Of a DNA stretch of 64,000 nucleotides, positions 38,492-47,337 are shown piece by piece. Both the position numbers and the translations under genes were made by a program. Each line of letters opens with the position of its first letter. Positions within the stretch are counted from its first letter, which is position 1. The notes below the pieces were generated by a model, which was not told the DNA's origin, ran no database searches, and was given only the letters and a program-made list of their open reading frames with translations. Source of the stretch: Trichococcus patagoniensis (lineage in GTDB: Bacteria; Bacillota; Bacilli; Lactobacillales; Aerococcaceae); assembly GCF_003051085.1 (NCBI RefSeq), contig NZ_QAOM01000004.1, forward strand, positions 124,001 to 188,000, in the 5' to 3' direction.

Positions 38492-39475
38492 TTATTTTTT
38501 GAACGGACCCGTCTTCGCATCCTTCATCGCCAATTGGATATAGTCGATGGAAGCATGGAGTTTGGCGGTTTCCCACTCATCCAAAGCGACCCCGAATTGT
38601 TTTTCCACGCCGTTGCGGCCGATCAGACAAGGCATGCTCAAGGCAACATCGCCGTCATGGCCGTACTGCCCGCGCAGAATAGTGCAGACGGGGTGGATGC
38701 TCTTTTCATCCAACAGGACTGCTTGCGCCAAGGTGATGGCTGATTGCGCAACCCCGGCATTCGTCCAACCTTTCCCATTCAGGACATCATAAGCCGATTT
38801 CACGACCGCCGCCCCGATTGCTTCGGGATCCAATGTCTCCACTTCCGGGAAATGGGTGCCGAACTCATCGTAGCGGATGCCGTTGATGGCCAATCGGCTC
38901 ACCACCGGAAAGGCGGTGAATCCATGCTCGCCCATCATGTAGCCGGTCACGCTCTTAGGATCGACACCATACTGTTGCGAAATCACTTTCCGCAGACGGG
39001 CAGAGTCCAGCATCGTACCGGTCCCGAAAATCCGCCCTTCCGGATAATCGAATTCGCTGGCCGCGATATAGGTCACCGTGTCCAATGGATTTGTGATCAG
39101 AATGATGATGGCCTCATTTGTATATTTTATGATTTCAGCCATCACTTCACGGATGACCGCCGCATTTTTCCCGGTTAAGGAGGCGCGATCCGGGATGGCA
39201 TTCGGGTTCTTATCATCCTTCAGGACACTCGGCCCGGCAGCGATAATGATCACGTCCGCATCCGCGCAATCAGAGTAATCCCCGGCGTGTACATCCACAT
39301 TGGACATATAGGTCAACGCGGTCGCGTGCGCCTGATCCAAGGCTTCCCCATGGGCAACATTCTCCAGGATATCGATTGTCGCGATTTCCGCAAAAAGCCT
39401 CAATTTCATCGCATCCGCCAACACATACGAACCTACGTGACCCACACCCACCACAACAAGTTTATTTTTGTGCAT
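38492..39475 (-). CDS. L-lactate / L-2-hydroxyisocaproate dehydrogenase family protein
   Basis: This 327-residue NAD-dependent 2-hydroxyacid dehydrogenase belongs to the lactate/malate family. The Rossmann start is LVVVGVGHVGSYVLADAM. The catalytic Arg region is GTMLDSARLRKVISQQYG and the catalytic His is in GYMMGEHGFTAFP; LITNPLDTVTYIA is also conserved. The C-terminal half resembles L-2-hydroxyisocaproate dehydrogenases of lactobacilli more than main fermentative Ldh, so branched 2-ketoacids may be preferred. ATG 39475 lies 6 nt after GGAGGG. Specificity is tentative. Confidence 0.8.
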   Translation of the reverse strand: MHKNKLVVVGVGHVGSYVLADAMKLRLFAEIATIDILENVAHGEALDQAHATALTYMSNVDVHAGDYSDCADADVIIIAAGPSVLKDDKNPNAIPDRASLTGKNAAVIREVMAEIIKYTNEAIIILITNPLDTVTYIAASEFDYPEGRIFGTGTMLDSARLRKVISQQYGVDPKSVTGYMMGEHGFTAFPVVSRLAINGIRYDEFGTHFPEVETLDPEAIGAAVVKSAYDVLNGKGWTNAGVAQSAITLAQAVLLDEKSIHPVCTILRGQYGHDGDVALSMPCLIGRNGVEKQFGVALDEWETAKLHASIDYIQLAMKDAKTGPFKK

Positions 39476-39632
39476 CTTTTTCCCTCCAGTTCTCATCATA
39501 CTTTCATCTTAGCATCTTTCCGGCGATTTATCACATGTATTTCGCGAAAGCAGCCTGTCATGTTGTCGGCTTGCAATAATCCGTCGGTCCGAGTACTATG
39601 GAAGCAACATCACCAAGAGGAGCATACGTTAA

Positions 39633-40286
39633 ATGGAAAAGTTTGTGGAAGCTTTAAAACAAAAAATTCGTAGTAAAGAAGGTTTGACCCCCAAAATGCA
39701 GGATATTCTGGATGCTTGCGTGGTGCTTTTCTCGACAAAAGGATTCTCCAACACCAGCACAAAGGATATCGCCAAAGCGGCCAATGTTGCCGAAGGGACC
39801 ATCTATAAGCACTTCGGAACCAAGGAAAATTTGCTTTATGCTACGATTTTCCCGATTCTGCGCGACATCATCTCAACGGAAGCGCTCGCCCAAGTGCAGC
39901 AGTTCCGCAGTTCTGCAGAGAACGCGCCGTTCGAGCGGTTCGTGGAATTCATCGTGCGCAAGGATGTTATGATGCCCGAAGAGCATTTCCAATCCGGCAA
40001 AATTTTCATCAGCGAAATGATGTACGACAAACAGCGCTGCCAAGAATTCATCACCATGATCCCCAAAGATTTGATAGAAAGCATTTATATGATCCTCGAC
40101 GGATATAAAGAGAAAAACGAGATCGTCGATTGGCCGAATCCCGTCATTTGGCAATATATCATGAGCCTCCTGTTCGGCAATCACCTGACCCATTACGTTC
40201 TTTTCACGGATGCAAAGCGTGATAAGGAAGCCGAAATCACTTATTTGACCCAACAGATCGTCAAAGGACTCAGACCCGATAAGTAA
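39633..40286 (+). CDS. TetR-family transcriptional regulator
   Basis: This 217-residue regulator has an N-terminal TetR helix-turn-helix (ILDACVVLFSTKGFSNTSTK, then AKAANVAEGTIYKHFGTKEN) and a helical ligand domain with no clear subfamily. GAGGAG precedes the ATG. The MacB-like exporter gene begins 107 bp downstream in the same direction, and a perfect inverted repeat in that gap is a probable operator, so the regulator most likely controls the exporter. Confidence 0.9.
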   Translation: MEKFVEALKQKIRSKEGLTPKMQDILDACVVLFSTKGFSNTSTKDIAKAANVAEGTIYKHFGTKENLLYATIFPILRDIISTEALAQVQQFRSSAENAPFERFVEFIVRKDVMMPEEHFQSGKIFISEMMYDKQRCQEFITMIPKDLIESIYMILDGYKEKNEIVDWPNPVIWQYIMSLLFGNHLTHYVLFTDAKRDKEAEITYLTQQIVKGLRPDK

Positions 40287-40334
40287 TAGCATTGACAGCC
40301 CGTTCCCGAATCGCTATACTTGACTAATCAAACA

Positions 40335-40350
40335 GTGAGTAAACACTCAC
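40335..40350. promoter_or_regulatory. Probable TetR-type operator
   Basis: GTGAGT-AAAC-ACTCAC is a perfect 6+6 inverted repeat upstream of the exporter gene. It resembles operators of AcrR/TetR-type repressors with TGAGTG arms. TTGACTAATC just before it could supply a -35 element. Confidence 0.6.
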
Positions 40351-40393
40351 TCATCGTCATTTCTTTTAAAATAATAAGGAGGCACCCATCACT

Positions 40394-42415
40394 ATGGCTT
40401 TTGTCGAACTAAAAAATCTGAATAAATTTTACCCGATCAGCGGCTCGGAAGATTTCCAGGCACTGAAGGACGTCAACCTTTCCTTGGACAAAGGCGAATT
40501 GGTCTCAATCGTCGGCGAATCCGGCAGCGGTAAATCAACCTTGATGAATCTGTTGGGCGGTCTGGACAGCCAGTTCTCAGGCGAAATAACCATTGACGGC
40601 CAAAACATGAGCACGTTCAAGGAAAAAGATTTCGTGAATTACCATAAAGAAAAGATCGGCTTCGTCTTCCAGAGTTTCAATCTTGTTTCCCACCTCAGCG
40701 TGCTGGATAACGTCACGTTGGCGATGACCTTGTCGAACGTCGATAAAAAGACCCGCGTCGCAAGGGCGAGAGAAGTCCTGAAGCAACTCGGCCTTGACGA
40801 CCAATACAAAAAGAAACCCAGCCAGTTATCCGGCGGGCAAAAGCAGCGTGTCGCCATCGCCAGAGCCTTGGTCAACGATCCGGATATCATCATTGCCGAT
40901 GAACCTACCGGAGCCTTGGACTCACAGACGACGGACCAGGTTTTGGACATCATCCAGGACATCGCCAAAACCGGCAAACTTGTCATCATGGTCACCCACT
41001 CGGAGAAAGTAGCGGCCCGCTCCACGCGCGTCGTCACAATCGATGACGGAAAAATCATCGGGGATATCCGACAAGGCGAGATTGCCTTGCACGACAACGC
41101 GTTTGAACTGCAGCAGAAGAGTAAGAGTAAAAATCTCACTTTTTTTGCGGCAATCCGTCTGGCCCTTCTTAATATGAAGGAAAAGTTGGCCCGGAACATC
41201 CTGATCGCTCTTGGCGGCAGCATCGGAATCATGAGCATCATCGTGATGCTGTCCCTTGGCGAAGGCGTCAATGACTACCTGACCGAAACGATGAACGCCA
41301 ATGTCAACCCACTGGTCAGCGAGGTCCAAATGCCCATCGTCATCGAAACCAACAATAGCGAAAACACTGATTCATCCATGATGATCACAACTCCCACCGG
41401 GGCTGAGATACCTGCCGGATCTACGCCATCGGGTCCTCCTGCGGGCGTAACGCAGTCCGATCCGTTCGAAGAAGAAAACATTGAGGAATTGCGGAATATT
41501 CCGCATGTCGCCGAAGTCAATCTGGCCTATACTTCCTTTACGATCGGAAGCGATAATGTCATCTTTGAGGAGAATAAATACTCCTTCATGACTTTCGGAA
41601 CAACCTCAGGCATGACCGATTCCAACATCCTGCATGGTGCATTTCCCGAAGAAGGCGAGATCCTGGTCACAGAAGGCATCGCCAATCAGATGGGCGCTAC
41701 TCCGGAAGAAGCCATCGGAAAAGAAGTAACCCTGGACGTTACCATAGACGGCGAGTCGTTGGAAAAAAATTACATCATCAGCGGCATTTACACAGCCGGC
41801 CAAGCTATCGGCGCATTCGAGTCGGTATACATGTCGGCTGCTTCCTTTGAAACATTGACTGCAGAGAACAATATGGAAGTGGAGCCGAACGTTGTCTACT
41901 TGGTATCCGACGATCCTGAAAATACCCAATCCATCAAAGATGAGGTAGCCGCTTTAGGTTACCGCGGTTCTTCAGCGGATGCCCTGGCGTCCACTTTCAC
42001 CCAGATGTTGGATATTTTCACTTACATCCTTTCCGGCGTTGCCGGCATCTCCTTGTTCGTGTCCGCCATCATGATTCTGACGGTACTCTACATCAGCGTT
42101 GTCGAACGAACTCAAGAAATTGGCGTCATCAAAGCGATCGGCGGCCGGAAGAAAGATATCCGCCGCATCTTCGTTTCCGAGTCCTTCCTGATCGGTCTTT
42201 TCAGCGGAATTCTGGGTGTAGGCATCGCCTATCTCATCACCGTTGTCGGAAACATTGTTGTGGAGAATCTGTTTGACACAGCCATCCTGAATATGACACC
42301 GGCGTTTGCGGTATTCGGCATCGTCACCAGCGTGATCATCAGTATGGTTGCCGGCCTGATGCCAGCCCAAAAAGCAGCCCGCCTCGACCCAGTAGAAGCC
42401 CTCAGACACGATTAA
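40394..42415 (+). CDS. MacB-type ABC exporter, ATPase and permease in one chain
   Basis: This 673-residue protein carries an N-terminal ABC ATPase (about 1-225; Walker A GESGSGKST, signature QLSGGQKQRVAIARAL, Walker B IIIADEPTGALD). A MacB/FtsX permease follows: one membrane segment at about 265 (NILIALGGSIGIMSIIVMLS), a large extracellular domain (about 290-525) and three C-terminal segments. The extracellular domain has a Pro/Gly-rich loop (GAEIPAGSTPSGPPAGV). It likely exports a peptide or antimicrobial. It lies behind the TetR gene and its putative operator. Natural fusions of this type are common in Firmicutes. Confidence 0.9.
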   Translation: MAFVELKNLNKFYPISGSEDFQALKDVNLSLDKGELVSIVGESGSGKSTLMNLLGGLDSQFSGEITIDGQNMSTFKEKDFVNYHKEKIGFVFQSFNLVSHLSVLDNVTLAMTLSNVDKKTRVARAREVLKQLGLDDQYKKKPSQLSGGQKQRVAIARALVNDPDIIIADEPTGALDSQTTDQVLDIIQDIAKTGKLVIMVTHSEKVAARSTRVVTIDDGKIIGDIRQGEIALHDNAFELQQKSKSKNLTFFAAIRLALLNMKEKLARNILIALGGSIGIMSIIVMLSLGEGVNDYLTETMNANVNPLVSEVQMPIVIETNNSENTDSSMMITTPTGAEIPAGSTPSGPPAGVTQSDPFEEENIEELRNIPHVAEVNLAYTSFTIGSDNVIFEENKYSFMTFGTTSGMTDSNILHGAFPEEGEILVTEGIANQMGATPEEAIGKEVTLDVTIDGESLEKNYIISGIYTAGQAIGAFESVYMSAASFETLTAENNMEVEPNVVYLVSDDPENTQSIKDEVAALGYRGSSADALASTFTQMLDIFTYILSGVAGISLFVSAIMILTVLYISVVERTQEIGVIKAIGGRKKDIRRIFVSESFLIGLFSGILGVGIAYLITVVGNIVVENLFDTAILNMTPAFAVFGIVTSVIISMVAGLMPAQKAARLDPVEALRHD

Positions 42416-42420
42416 AAACA

Positions 42421-42542
42421 GGATACGATGAATTGCGGTTAGGGGGTGAGCACTAAGAGGACATTACGAGAACGGCCGTTTTTTGGCCGTGACGTAATGT
42501 CAACTTAGGCGGAACCCCCTGCAATTCAGAGTTCAACTATAA
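42421..42542. repeat. Long-hairpin unit 1
   Basis: The unit starts GGATACGAT and ends AACTATAA. Its hairpin (42430-42527) stacks these pairs from base to tip: GAATTGC/GCAATTC, GGGGGT/ACCCCC, CTAAG/CTTAG, CATTACG/CGTAATG and CGGCC/GGCCG, with a T-rich loop. Short internal loops separate the stems. Confidence 0.85.
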
Positions 42543-42663
42543 GGATGTGATGATTCGCGTTTAGATACCCGGACGTTGGAGCACCCCACGAAGTGAACCT
42601 CTTTTGTTCACATCGTGGGGTGCGAAACGGGAGCGGTATCTGCGAATCAGAACTCAACTATAA
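42543..42663. repeat. Long-hairpin unit 2, same architecture with different stem sequences
   Basis: The unit starts GGATGTGAT and ends AACTATAA. The hairpin (42552-42648) stacks GATTCGC/GCGAATC, GATACC/GGTATC, CGTT/AACG, GCACCCCACG/CGTGGGGTGC and TGAAC/GTTCA. Stem order, lengths and the unpaired GGA on the 5' side parallel unit 1 while almost every paired base differs. Confidence 0.85.
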
Positions 42664-42701
42664 GGATACGACAAATCCCGCTCCAGAAGTCGAGCACTAA
42701 G
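42664..42701. repeat. Truncated third unit of the long-hairpin family
   Basis: GGATACGA...GAGCACTAAGA repeats the 5' edge and the internal-loop text of unit 1 (GAGCACTAAGA) but stops before any 3' arm. The step from unit 2 is 121 bp. Confidence 0.6.
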
Positions 42702-42753
42702 AATAAACAAAAAGAAGCAGCCGGATTTTGTCGGCTGCTTCTTTTTGTTTATT
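42702..42753. terminator. Bidirectional terminator
   Basis: A 22-bp perfect stem (AATAAACAAAAAGAAGCAGC plus CG with its complement) overlaps the stop codon of the 42749 gene. Both sides carry A/T tracts. Confidence 0.88.
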
Positions 42754-44152
42754 CCGCAAGGCGAATCTGCGCATAAAAGGCGTTCATCTGATCGGCCAAT
42801 TCGCTTTCCTGCATTTCATGGAAGATGCTCATCACATTGTATAAGTATCGCAGCAACCAATCAAACGCGTCCTTCTTCAGGGAAACGCCTTCCTTCGCTT
42901 CTTGTTCGATCTCTTTGTGCAGCGCATCGACCCAATGATCCCCCAGAACAATACGCACCCGTTGGAACTGCTCCCGAAAAAGCTGCTCGGTCGAAACTTC
43001 GCCCTCCCCGGACATCCATTTGTTGCTGTTTGCACTGCGGTAATAACGAGGGATGAATTGCTTGAAATAAGGATCGGATTGTTGCAACAGGAAAAAGGCT
43101 GCTTCATATTTCCGATCGGCTATGTAGCTATCCAATAAGTAGGAGACCAAAATATCCCGAAAATCGATCGACAGTTTACGGACAACCAAATCCTTGTAAG
43201 TATCATTGACGGGCACAATTTCCAACTTAGTGTACAACGGTTGCCTACTTGCCCCCACCACCAATTCTTCGCGTTCCAATAGCTTGTGCGCCTCTCCCTT
43301 TGCCCTGTCATGCATGCCACGGGATCGAAATACGACGAAACGGACCCATTTCAGCAACGCGCCTTCTTCGGCTGTCAGCTGAATGTCCGGATTACCATCC
43401 AAAACCGCCGCAAAATTTTCCAATTTCCGGACGGTATCTGCATAATCATGCTGCTCCCACTGGATATAGCTCGTCTCATCCTTTTCGTAACGGAAGCTGA
43501 TGAAAATCATCTGCAGCCACAGTTTTTTTATGTCAGAATAACTGACGCGGTAGTGTAACTGTTGCCGCAACACTTCTTCCATCTGTGCTTTGATTCTGTC
43601 AGGTTTCCAACCCGACCCAATTGCCTCAGCTTCAAACAACTGAACGAGTTCAATCGACTTCCTGACATTATATTTGTTTTCTGTCATTAATTTGTTTACA
43701 ATAGGCCTGAGAATGAGGTGCGACAACTTCACTTGATTCCTGAAATAAGGGAAAATAAAATAATCTTCATTCACTCTTTTCCGCAAGATCCCCGCATGCA
43801 AGGGCTGGTGCCCAAGAGGACCGATTATCGGCGAAAAGTCCTTTAACTCATATTCCCCTTCCATGAATTCCAAGTTCGCATGATTGAAAGGATATCCCGC
43901 AGGAAAGTTTTGTTTGTAATAGAAGAGGTACCATTCGTGTGCTTCTTGTTCGTTCAGCAGCAGCCGATCCACAGCGATATCTTCATCAGCAAACTGCTTC
44001 GCGAAACGTTGCGCCTCGCGGGATAATCGATAATAGTGTTGCGTATGCAGGAAATCATGCAACGTATGCTCAGTCACCACGACTTTTCCAGCTAGCACAT
44101 AGTCATAAACCGCGCAATAATACTCAAAAAATAGATCGTAATCACCTTTCAT
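42749..44152 (-). CDS. Unrecognised 467-residue soluble protein
   Basis: I do not recognise a family. The protein is soluble, rich in aromatic and charged residues, and almost entirely helix-like, without signal peptide or membrane segments. The N-terminus (YDLFFEYYCAVYDYVLAGKV) and repeated patterns such as LVSYLLDSYIADRKYEAAFF suggest helical-repeat packing. The gene is intact with normal codon use; GGAGG precedes the ATG at 44152 by 8 nt, and a GTG three codons upstream is an alternative. It stands alone between a terminator and an AT-rich gene-poor stretch, so context gives no function. Confidence 0.72.
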   Translation of the reverse strand: MKGDYDLFFEYYCAVYDYVLAGKVVVTEHTLHDFLHTQHYYRLSREAQRFAKQFADEDIAVDRLLLNEQEAHEWYLFYYKQNFPAGYPFNHANLEFMEGEYELKDFSPIIGPLGHQPLHAGILRKRVNEDYFIFPYFRNQVKLSHLILRPIVNKLMTENKYNVRKSIELVQLFEAEAIGSGWKPDRIKAQMEEVLRQQLHYRVSYSDIKKLWLQMIFISFRYEKDETSYIQWEQHDYADTVRKLENFAAVLDGNPDIQLTAEEGALLKWVRFVVFRSRGMHDRAKGEAHKLLEREELVVGASRQPLYTKLEIVPVNDTYKDLVVRKLSIDFRDILVSYLLDSYIADRKYEAAFFLLQQSDPYFKQFIPRYYRSANSNKWMSGEGEVSTEQLFREQFQRVRIVLGDHWVDALHKEIEQEAKEGVSLKKDAFDWLLRYLYNVMSIFHEMQESELADQMNAFYAQIRLAE

Positions 44153-44692
44153 CTTCCGCACCTCCGGAACGTAATCCCTTACAACTCTAAATCTATTTTA
44201 CCATATTGCTTACAAAACAAAGCAAGAAAGCCTACGTACCGAACCAGTTCGGCTGCCAAATACTGAAAATTTTGCAATTAACTGAAAGCTGAAACAAACA
44301 TCCTACATAGAATTTATTGAAATTTATACAAATTCCAATCAGTTGATATAAAAATGTTCAGTTATTAGATGACGTTTTCATGCGATGGTGCTATACTATA
44401 CATGAAATGACATTTGTCACATTAGCGTACAAATATAGCACAGTGACTGATGAATCCCAACCTATAAGGATTTTACGAAAAGCATCCCTCCCTGTTCTCT
44501 CCCGTCCCTCACTTTTTGATCAGCAGAAATATCAGCATCCAATAAAACAAATATTTTTACATCAGTTATATTGCGAATTTCAACAATAAAAAATCGTCAC
44601 AAACGCCTTTAAACAGACTCCGAACTGCAAATGACTGTAGTTATTTTGTTTTTTCTCTGGTTTTTAATAAACAAAAACAGACTTTCTGTCGA
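44153..44692. other. AT-rich gene-poor stretch
   Basis: Only the promoter region for the 44152 gene and scattered short frames are present. CTATAAGGATTTTACG near 44462 echoes the flanking motif of the long-hairpin units. No supported gene or RNA was recognised. Confidence 0.3.
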
Positions 44693-44980
44693 TTATATTC
44701 CGAGAATCTTTCCGTTGCCTTGGGAACGGAAATCCATGTTGAAGCGGCCATTAAATTGCACGCCAAAAATGGATAGTGATCCTTCAGCCAGATACTTTTT
44801 TGCAATCGGTCGCGATTGGGATGAGCGGAACCGATCCTTCAATTCATACGCTTTAATGGCAAAATATTTGCCCCCTCTGTCGCATCAATAAATTGGGTTC
44901 GTTAACGGCAACATACTTTCTGCAACAAACTTATCATCATTAGCCCACAGTTTGTACATGTCAGATTTAATTACAGACAT
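44693..44980 (-). pseudogene. Broken gene: 31 codons, in-frame TGA, then 63 codons
   Basis: On the minus strand an ATG at 44980 opens MSVIKSDMYKLWANDDKFVA and continues to a TGA (44885-44887). The same frame then runs 63 codons (CDRGGKYFAIKAYELKDRF..., later SLSIFGVQFNGRFNMDF) to TAA. Both halves read as ordinary protein and no frame change is needed, so a nonsense mutation in a gene of about 95 codons is the simplest view. The ribosome site is weak. No family was recognised. Sec insertion is unlikely: the nearby GGCAAA-TAT-TTTGCC hairpin is too small for a bacterial SECIS. Confidence 0.5.
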
Positions 44981-45165
44981 ATTACAAATAAGCCTTTTTA
45001 TGACAAGGATTAAATTTTTATATTTTTATAAAATATACTAGACAAACTAAAAAAATAGTATATTATTATTGTTATTGGCTCGTTCGGATGATATGGAATT
45101 TGAGTCAATTAATTTTCAAATTGTCGAACCATTGCTATCAGATAGATTACGTCAGGAGGATAAAT

Positions 45166-45978
45166 ATGTATACCATGTCCAACATAAAAAACCTCTCCTT
45201 GAAGATTGTACTCGCCGAAAAGAATACAATCACATCGGCCCAACCTACAAACTACCAAAAATTCCCTTATGTTAAACTTTTCTACGTTACATCTGGGGAT
45301 GTTTCTTTAATCATGAAAGAAACGACGGAAAAGCTTTCAAAAGATCAGTTGATCTTATTGAATCCAAATGTAGAGTATTATTGGGACCTGACAGGAGATA
45401 AAGCAGCAGAAATCATCGAAGTCGGCATCCACGGTCTGGAGTTCTCAAAAATCGGGGACGCAGAAAGCGATTTCTCTTATTACCGCCACAACGACGGTGA
45501 AAAAGAAACCGCAACTTTCCTGAATTTATTGCTGGATGAAATGAGCACACGCAACCAAGGCTACGAAGAGGTCAGCAAACGCTTCGTCGAGATCATCCTG
45601 ATCCACTTGTTGCGTCTGGAAGAATTCTCGATCCGCAACTCACTGAACAAGAAGAACCACAAAGAAATCCAAACGGTAAAGAATTACATGAAAGTGAACT
45701 ACCACAAGAACATCACGTTGGATGACTTGGTGGATCTGGTCCACATCAACAAATTCTACTTGATCCGGATCTTCAAACAGGAAGTCGGCATGTCGCCGAT
45801 CGACTACTTGATCCATATCCGTATCGATGAAGCGCAAAAAATGTTGCGCAACACCAATATCGCAATCGCCGATATTGCCCACTTGGTCGGCTTCCAGTCA
45901 CCGTCACACTTCTCAAAAACATTCCGGGAATTGTCGAACTGCACGCCTTCACAGTACCGTCGTCAAGGAAACCAATAA
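45166..45978 (+). CDS. AraC-family transcriptional regulator
   Basis: This 270-residue regulator has an N-terminal cupin-like sensor half (KLFYVTSGDVSLIMKETTEK, LLNPNVEYYW) and two C-terminal AraC helix-turn-helix units: DLVDLVHINKFYLIRIFKQE and IADIAHLVGFQSPSHFSKTF followed by CTPSQYRR. It probably responds to a small molecule, perhaps a sugar. AGGAGG lies 6 nt before the ATG at 45166; the frame is open further upstream but without a ribosome site. No obvious target lies alongside. Confidence 0.9.
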   Translation: MYTMSNIKNLSLKIVLAEKNTITSAQPTNYQKFPYVKLFYVTSGDVSLIMKETTEKLSKDQLILLNPNVEYYWDLTGDKAAEIIEVGIHGLEFSKIGDAESDFSYYRHNDGEKETATFLNLLLDEMSTRNQGYEEVSKRFVEIILIHLLRLEEFSIRNSLNKKNHKEIQTVKNYMKVNYHKNITLDDLVDLVHINKFYLIRIFKQEVGMSPIDYLIHIRIDEAQKMLRNTNIAIADIAHLVGFQSPSHFSKTFRELSNCTPSQYRRQGNQ

Positions 45979-45981
45979 TAC

Positions 45982-46026
45982 AACAAAAAGAAGAAGCCGT
46001 TGCTTATGCGGCTTCTTCTTTTTGTT
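45982..46026. terminator. Bidirectional terminator
   Basis: AACAAAAAGAAGAAGCCG pairs with CGGCTTCTTCTTTTTGTT between convergent genes. It overlaps the last codons of the downstream minus-strand gene. Confidence 0.85.
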
Positions 46027-46576
46027 CCACTTGTTCACCCAATGCCCACAAACAGTCTGCCGCCTCGCGCGGTCTGCGGAAATGATGGATCACAATACCG
46101 TCCGGCACCTGCCCCAGCAAGGCGACCAAGCCCGGGCGGTTGTTTTTATTGAAGTTCCAGATGAATTTCATGAATTCCCAATCGAAGCGCTCCGGGCAGC
46201 CTTCCCCCATATCGGAACGGGTACGCTTGCGGTTCAAAAGGACCCGTTTCAACGCGCGGTAAAGGCACACTCTTCTTGGGTAGTCGAAAAAGATAACCGT
46301 ATCGGCCCGTCCTAGCCTGATCGGAAGCGTCCGTTGATAGTTGCCGTCGATGATCCATTTGTCTTCTTTGATCCGTTCTTTTTGGATCCGGTCCTGTTCC
46401 TCGGCGGAGCGCAGTTCCCAATCCGGCAGCCAAAATAGTTTATCGAGATGATACAATGGATTACCCGTTAAATGGTGCAATTTTCGTGAAAAGGTCGACT
46501 TCCCGGACCCACTGCAGCCGATGACGACGATCCGCTTGCCAATTCGCTCACTCCCGCTACCCTTAAACTTTTCCAA
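46004..46576 (-). CDS. P-loop kinase-like protein (DNA topology modulation protein FlaR type)
   Basis: This 190-residue protein has an adenylate-kinase-like P-loop (IVVIGCSGSGKSTFSRKL) and the family segment YHLDKLFWLPDW. KWIIDGNYQRTLPIRLGRAD with VIFFDYPRR follows, as in proteins annotated FlaR or AAA-family ATPase. The biochemical role is unproven; a nucleotide or small-molecule kinase is likely. The tail is Glu-rich (EQVEQKEEAA). Start is the ATG at 46576. It is monocistronic. Confidence 0.8.
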   Translation of the reverse strand: MEKFKGSGSERIGKRIVVIGCSGSGKSTFSRKLHHLTGNPLYHLDKLFWLPDWELRSAEEQDRIQKERIKEDKWIIDGNYQRTLPIRLGRADTVIFFDYPRRVCLYRALKRVLLNRKRTRSDMGEGCPERFDWEFMKFIWNFNKNNRPGLVALLGQVPDGIVIHHFRRPREAADCLWALGEQVEQKEEAA

Positions 46577-46713
46577 ACCGATTCCCCCTTTTGGACGAGA
46601 CGCTCGCTTCTACCGAAACAGTTTACCACAGCGCAAAAGCTACGGACAGTAACTGATACGCCCCCGCAACTAATGGTATACTGGAATCAAAAATAACGGA
46701 AGGAACGATGTGG

Positions 46714-47286
46714 ATGATACGCAAAGCGCGAAAAGAGGATTGCCCGGAACTGTATGACCTGATTCACGAAATCTTTGTGGATATGGAATTGCCGCTGCTG
46801 GATCTGTTGGATCCGGATGTGCTGAAAGCCGCGGTGGTCCGGGCCATGCACGAGGACGTCTACCGGTTCAGCTACCGCAACGGCCTTGTCTACGAAGAGG
46901 CAGACGAAATCCTCGGCTGCTGCTTCGGCTATCCGGGAGCAACTGAACCCATCATCGATGCCGCACTCCGAACCGCTTTTAAGGAAATGCGCGTCACAGC
47001 GCCCAGACTTTTCCCCGACAGCGAAACGTTTGCCGGAGAATGGTATCTGGATTCCATCGTGACGAAGCAGTCAGCGCGCGGAAAAGGCGTCGCCCACCAA
47101 TTGCTGCAGGCACTGCCGACACTCGCCTCGGTCGCCGGCGAAACCGTCATCGGCCTGAATTGCGAAAAGGACAATCTGCAGGCAAAAAAACTCTATGAAA
47201 AAGTCGGCTTCCGTACCGTTTCCGAGCGGATTTTGAGCGGCCATGTCTATGACCATATGCAATGGAAATTCAGAGAAACCTCCTGA
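46714..47286 (+). CDS. GNAT-family N-acetyltransferase
   Basis: This protein of about 190 residues has the GNAT fold. The N-terminus is MIRKARKEDCPELYDLIHEI and the acetyl-CoA loop region is YLDSIVTKQSARGKGVAHQL, followed by LNCEKDNLQAKKLYEKVGF. The substrate is unknown. AAGGA lies 9 nt before the ATG at 46714; an ATG two codons earlier (46708) is very close to that site. A symmetrical terminator follows directly. Confidence 0.85.
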   Translation: MIRKARKEDCPELYDLIHEIFVDMELPLLDLLDPDVLKAAVVRAMHEDVYRFSYRNGLVYEEADEILGCCFGYPGATEPIIDAALRTAFKEMRVTAPRLFPDSETFAGEWYLDSIVTKQSARGKGVAHQLLQALPTLASVAGETVIGLNCEKDNLQAKKLYEKVGFRTVSERILSGHVYDHMQWKFRETS

Positions 47287-47291
47287 CAAAC

Positions 47292-47337
47292 AAAAAAACT
47301 CAGCCGCAGCGTTTATCGCTGCAGCTGAGTTTTTTTA
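47292..47337. terminator. Bidirectional terminator
   Basis: AAACTCAGC-GCAGCG pairs with CGCTGC-GCTGAGTTT between the acetyltransferase and histidine kinase genes, flanked by A- and T-runs. Confidence 0.88.

Noticed and set aside
44885-44887. Selenocysteine codon
   Set aside because: The downstream hairpin has a 6-bp stem and 3-nt loop without the features of a bacterial SECIS, and no selenoprotein family was recognised.
44631-44891. 86-codon plus-strand frame starting with a hydrophobic stretch
   Set aside because: No ribosome site; the opposite strand carries the more protein-like broken gene at 44693-44980.
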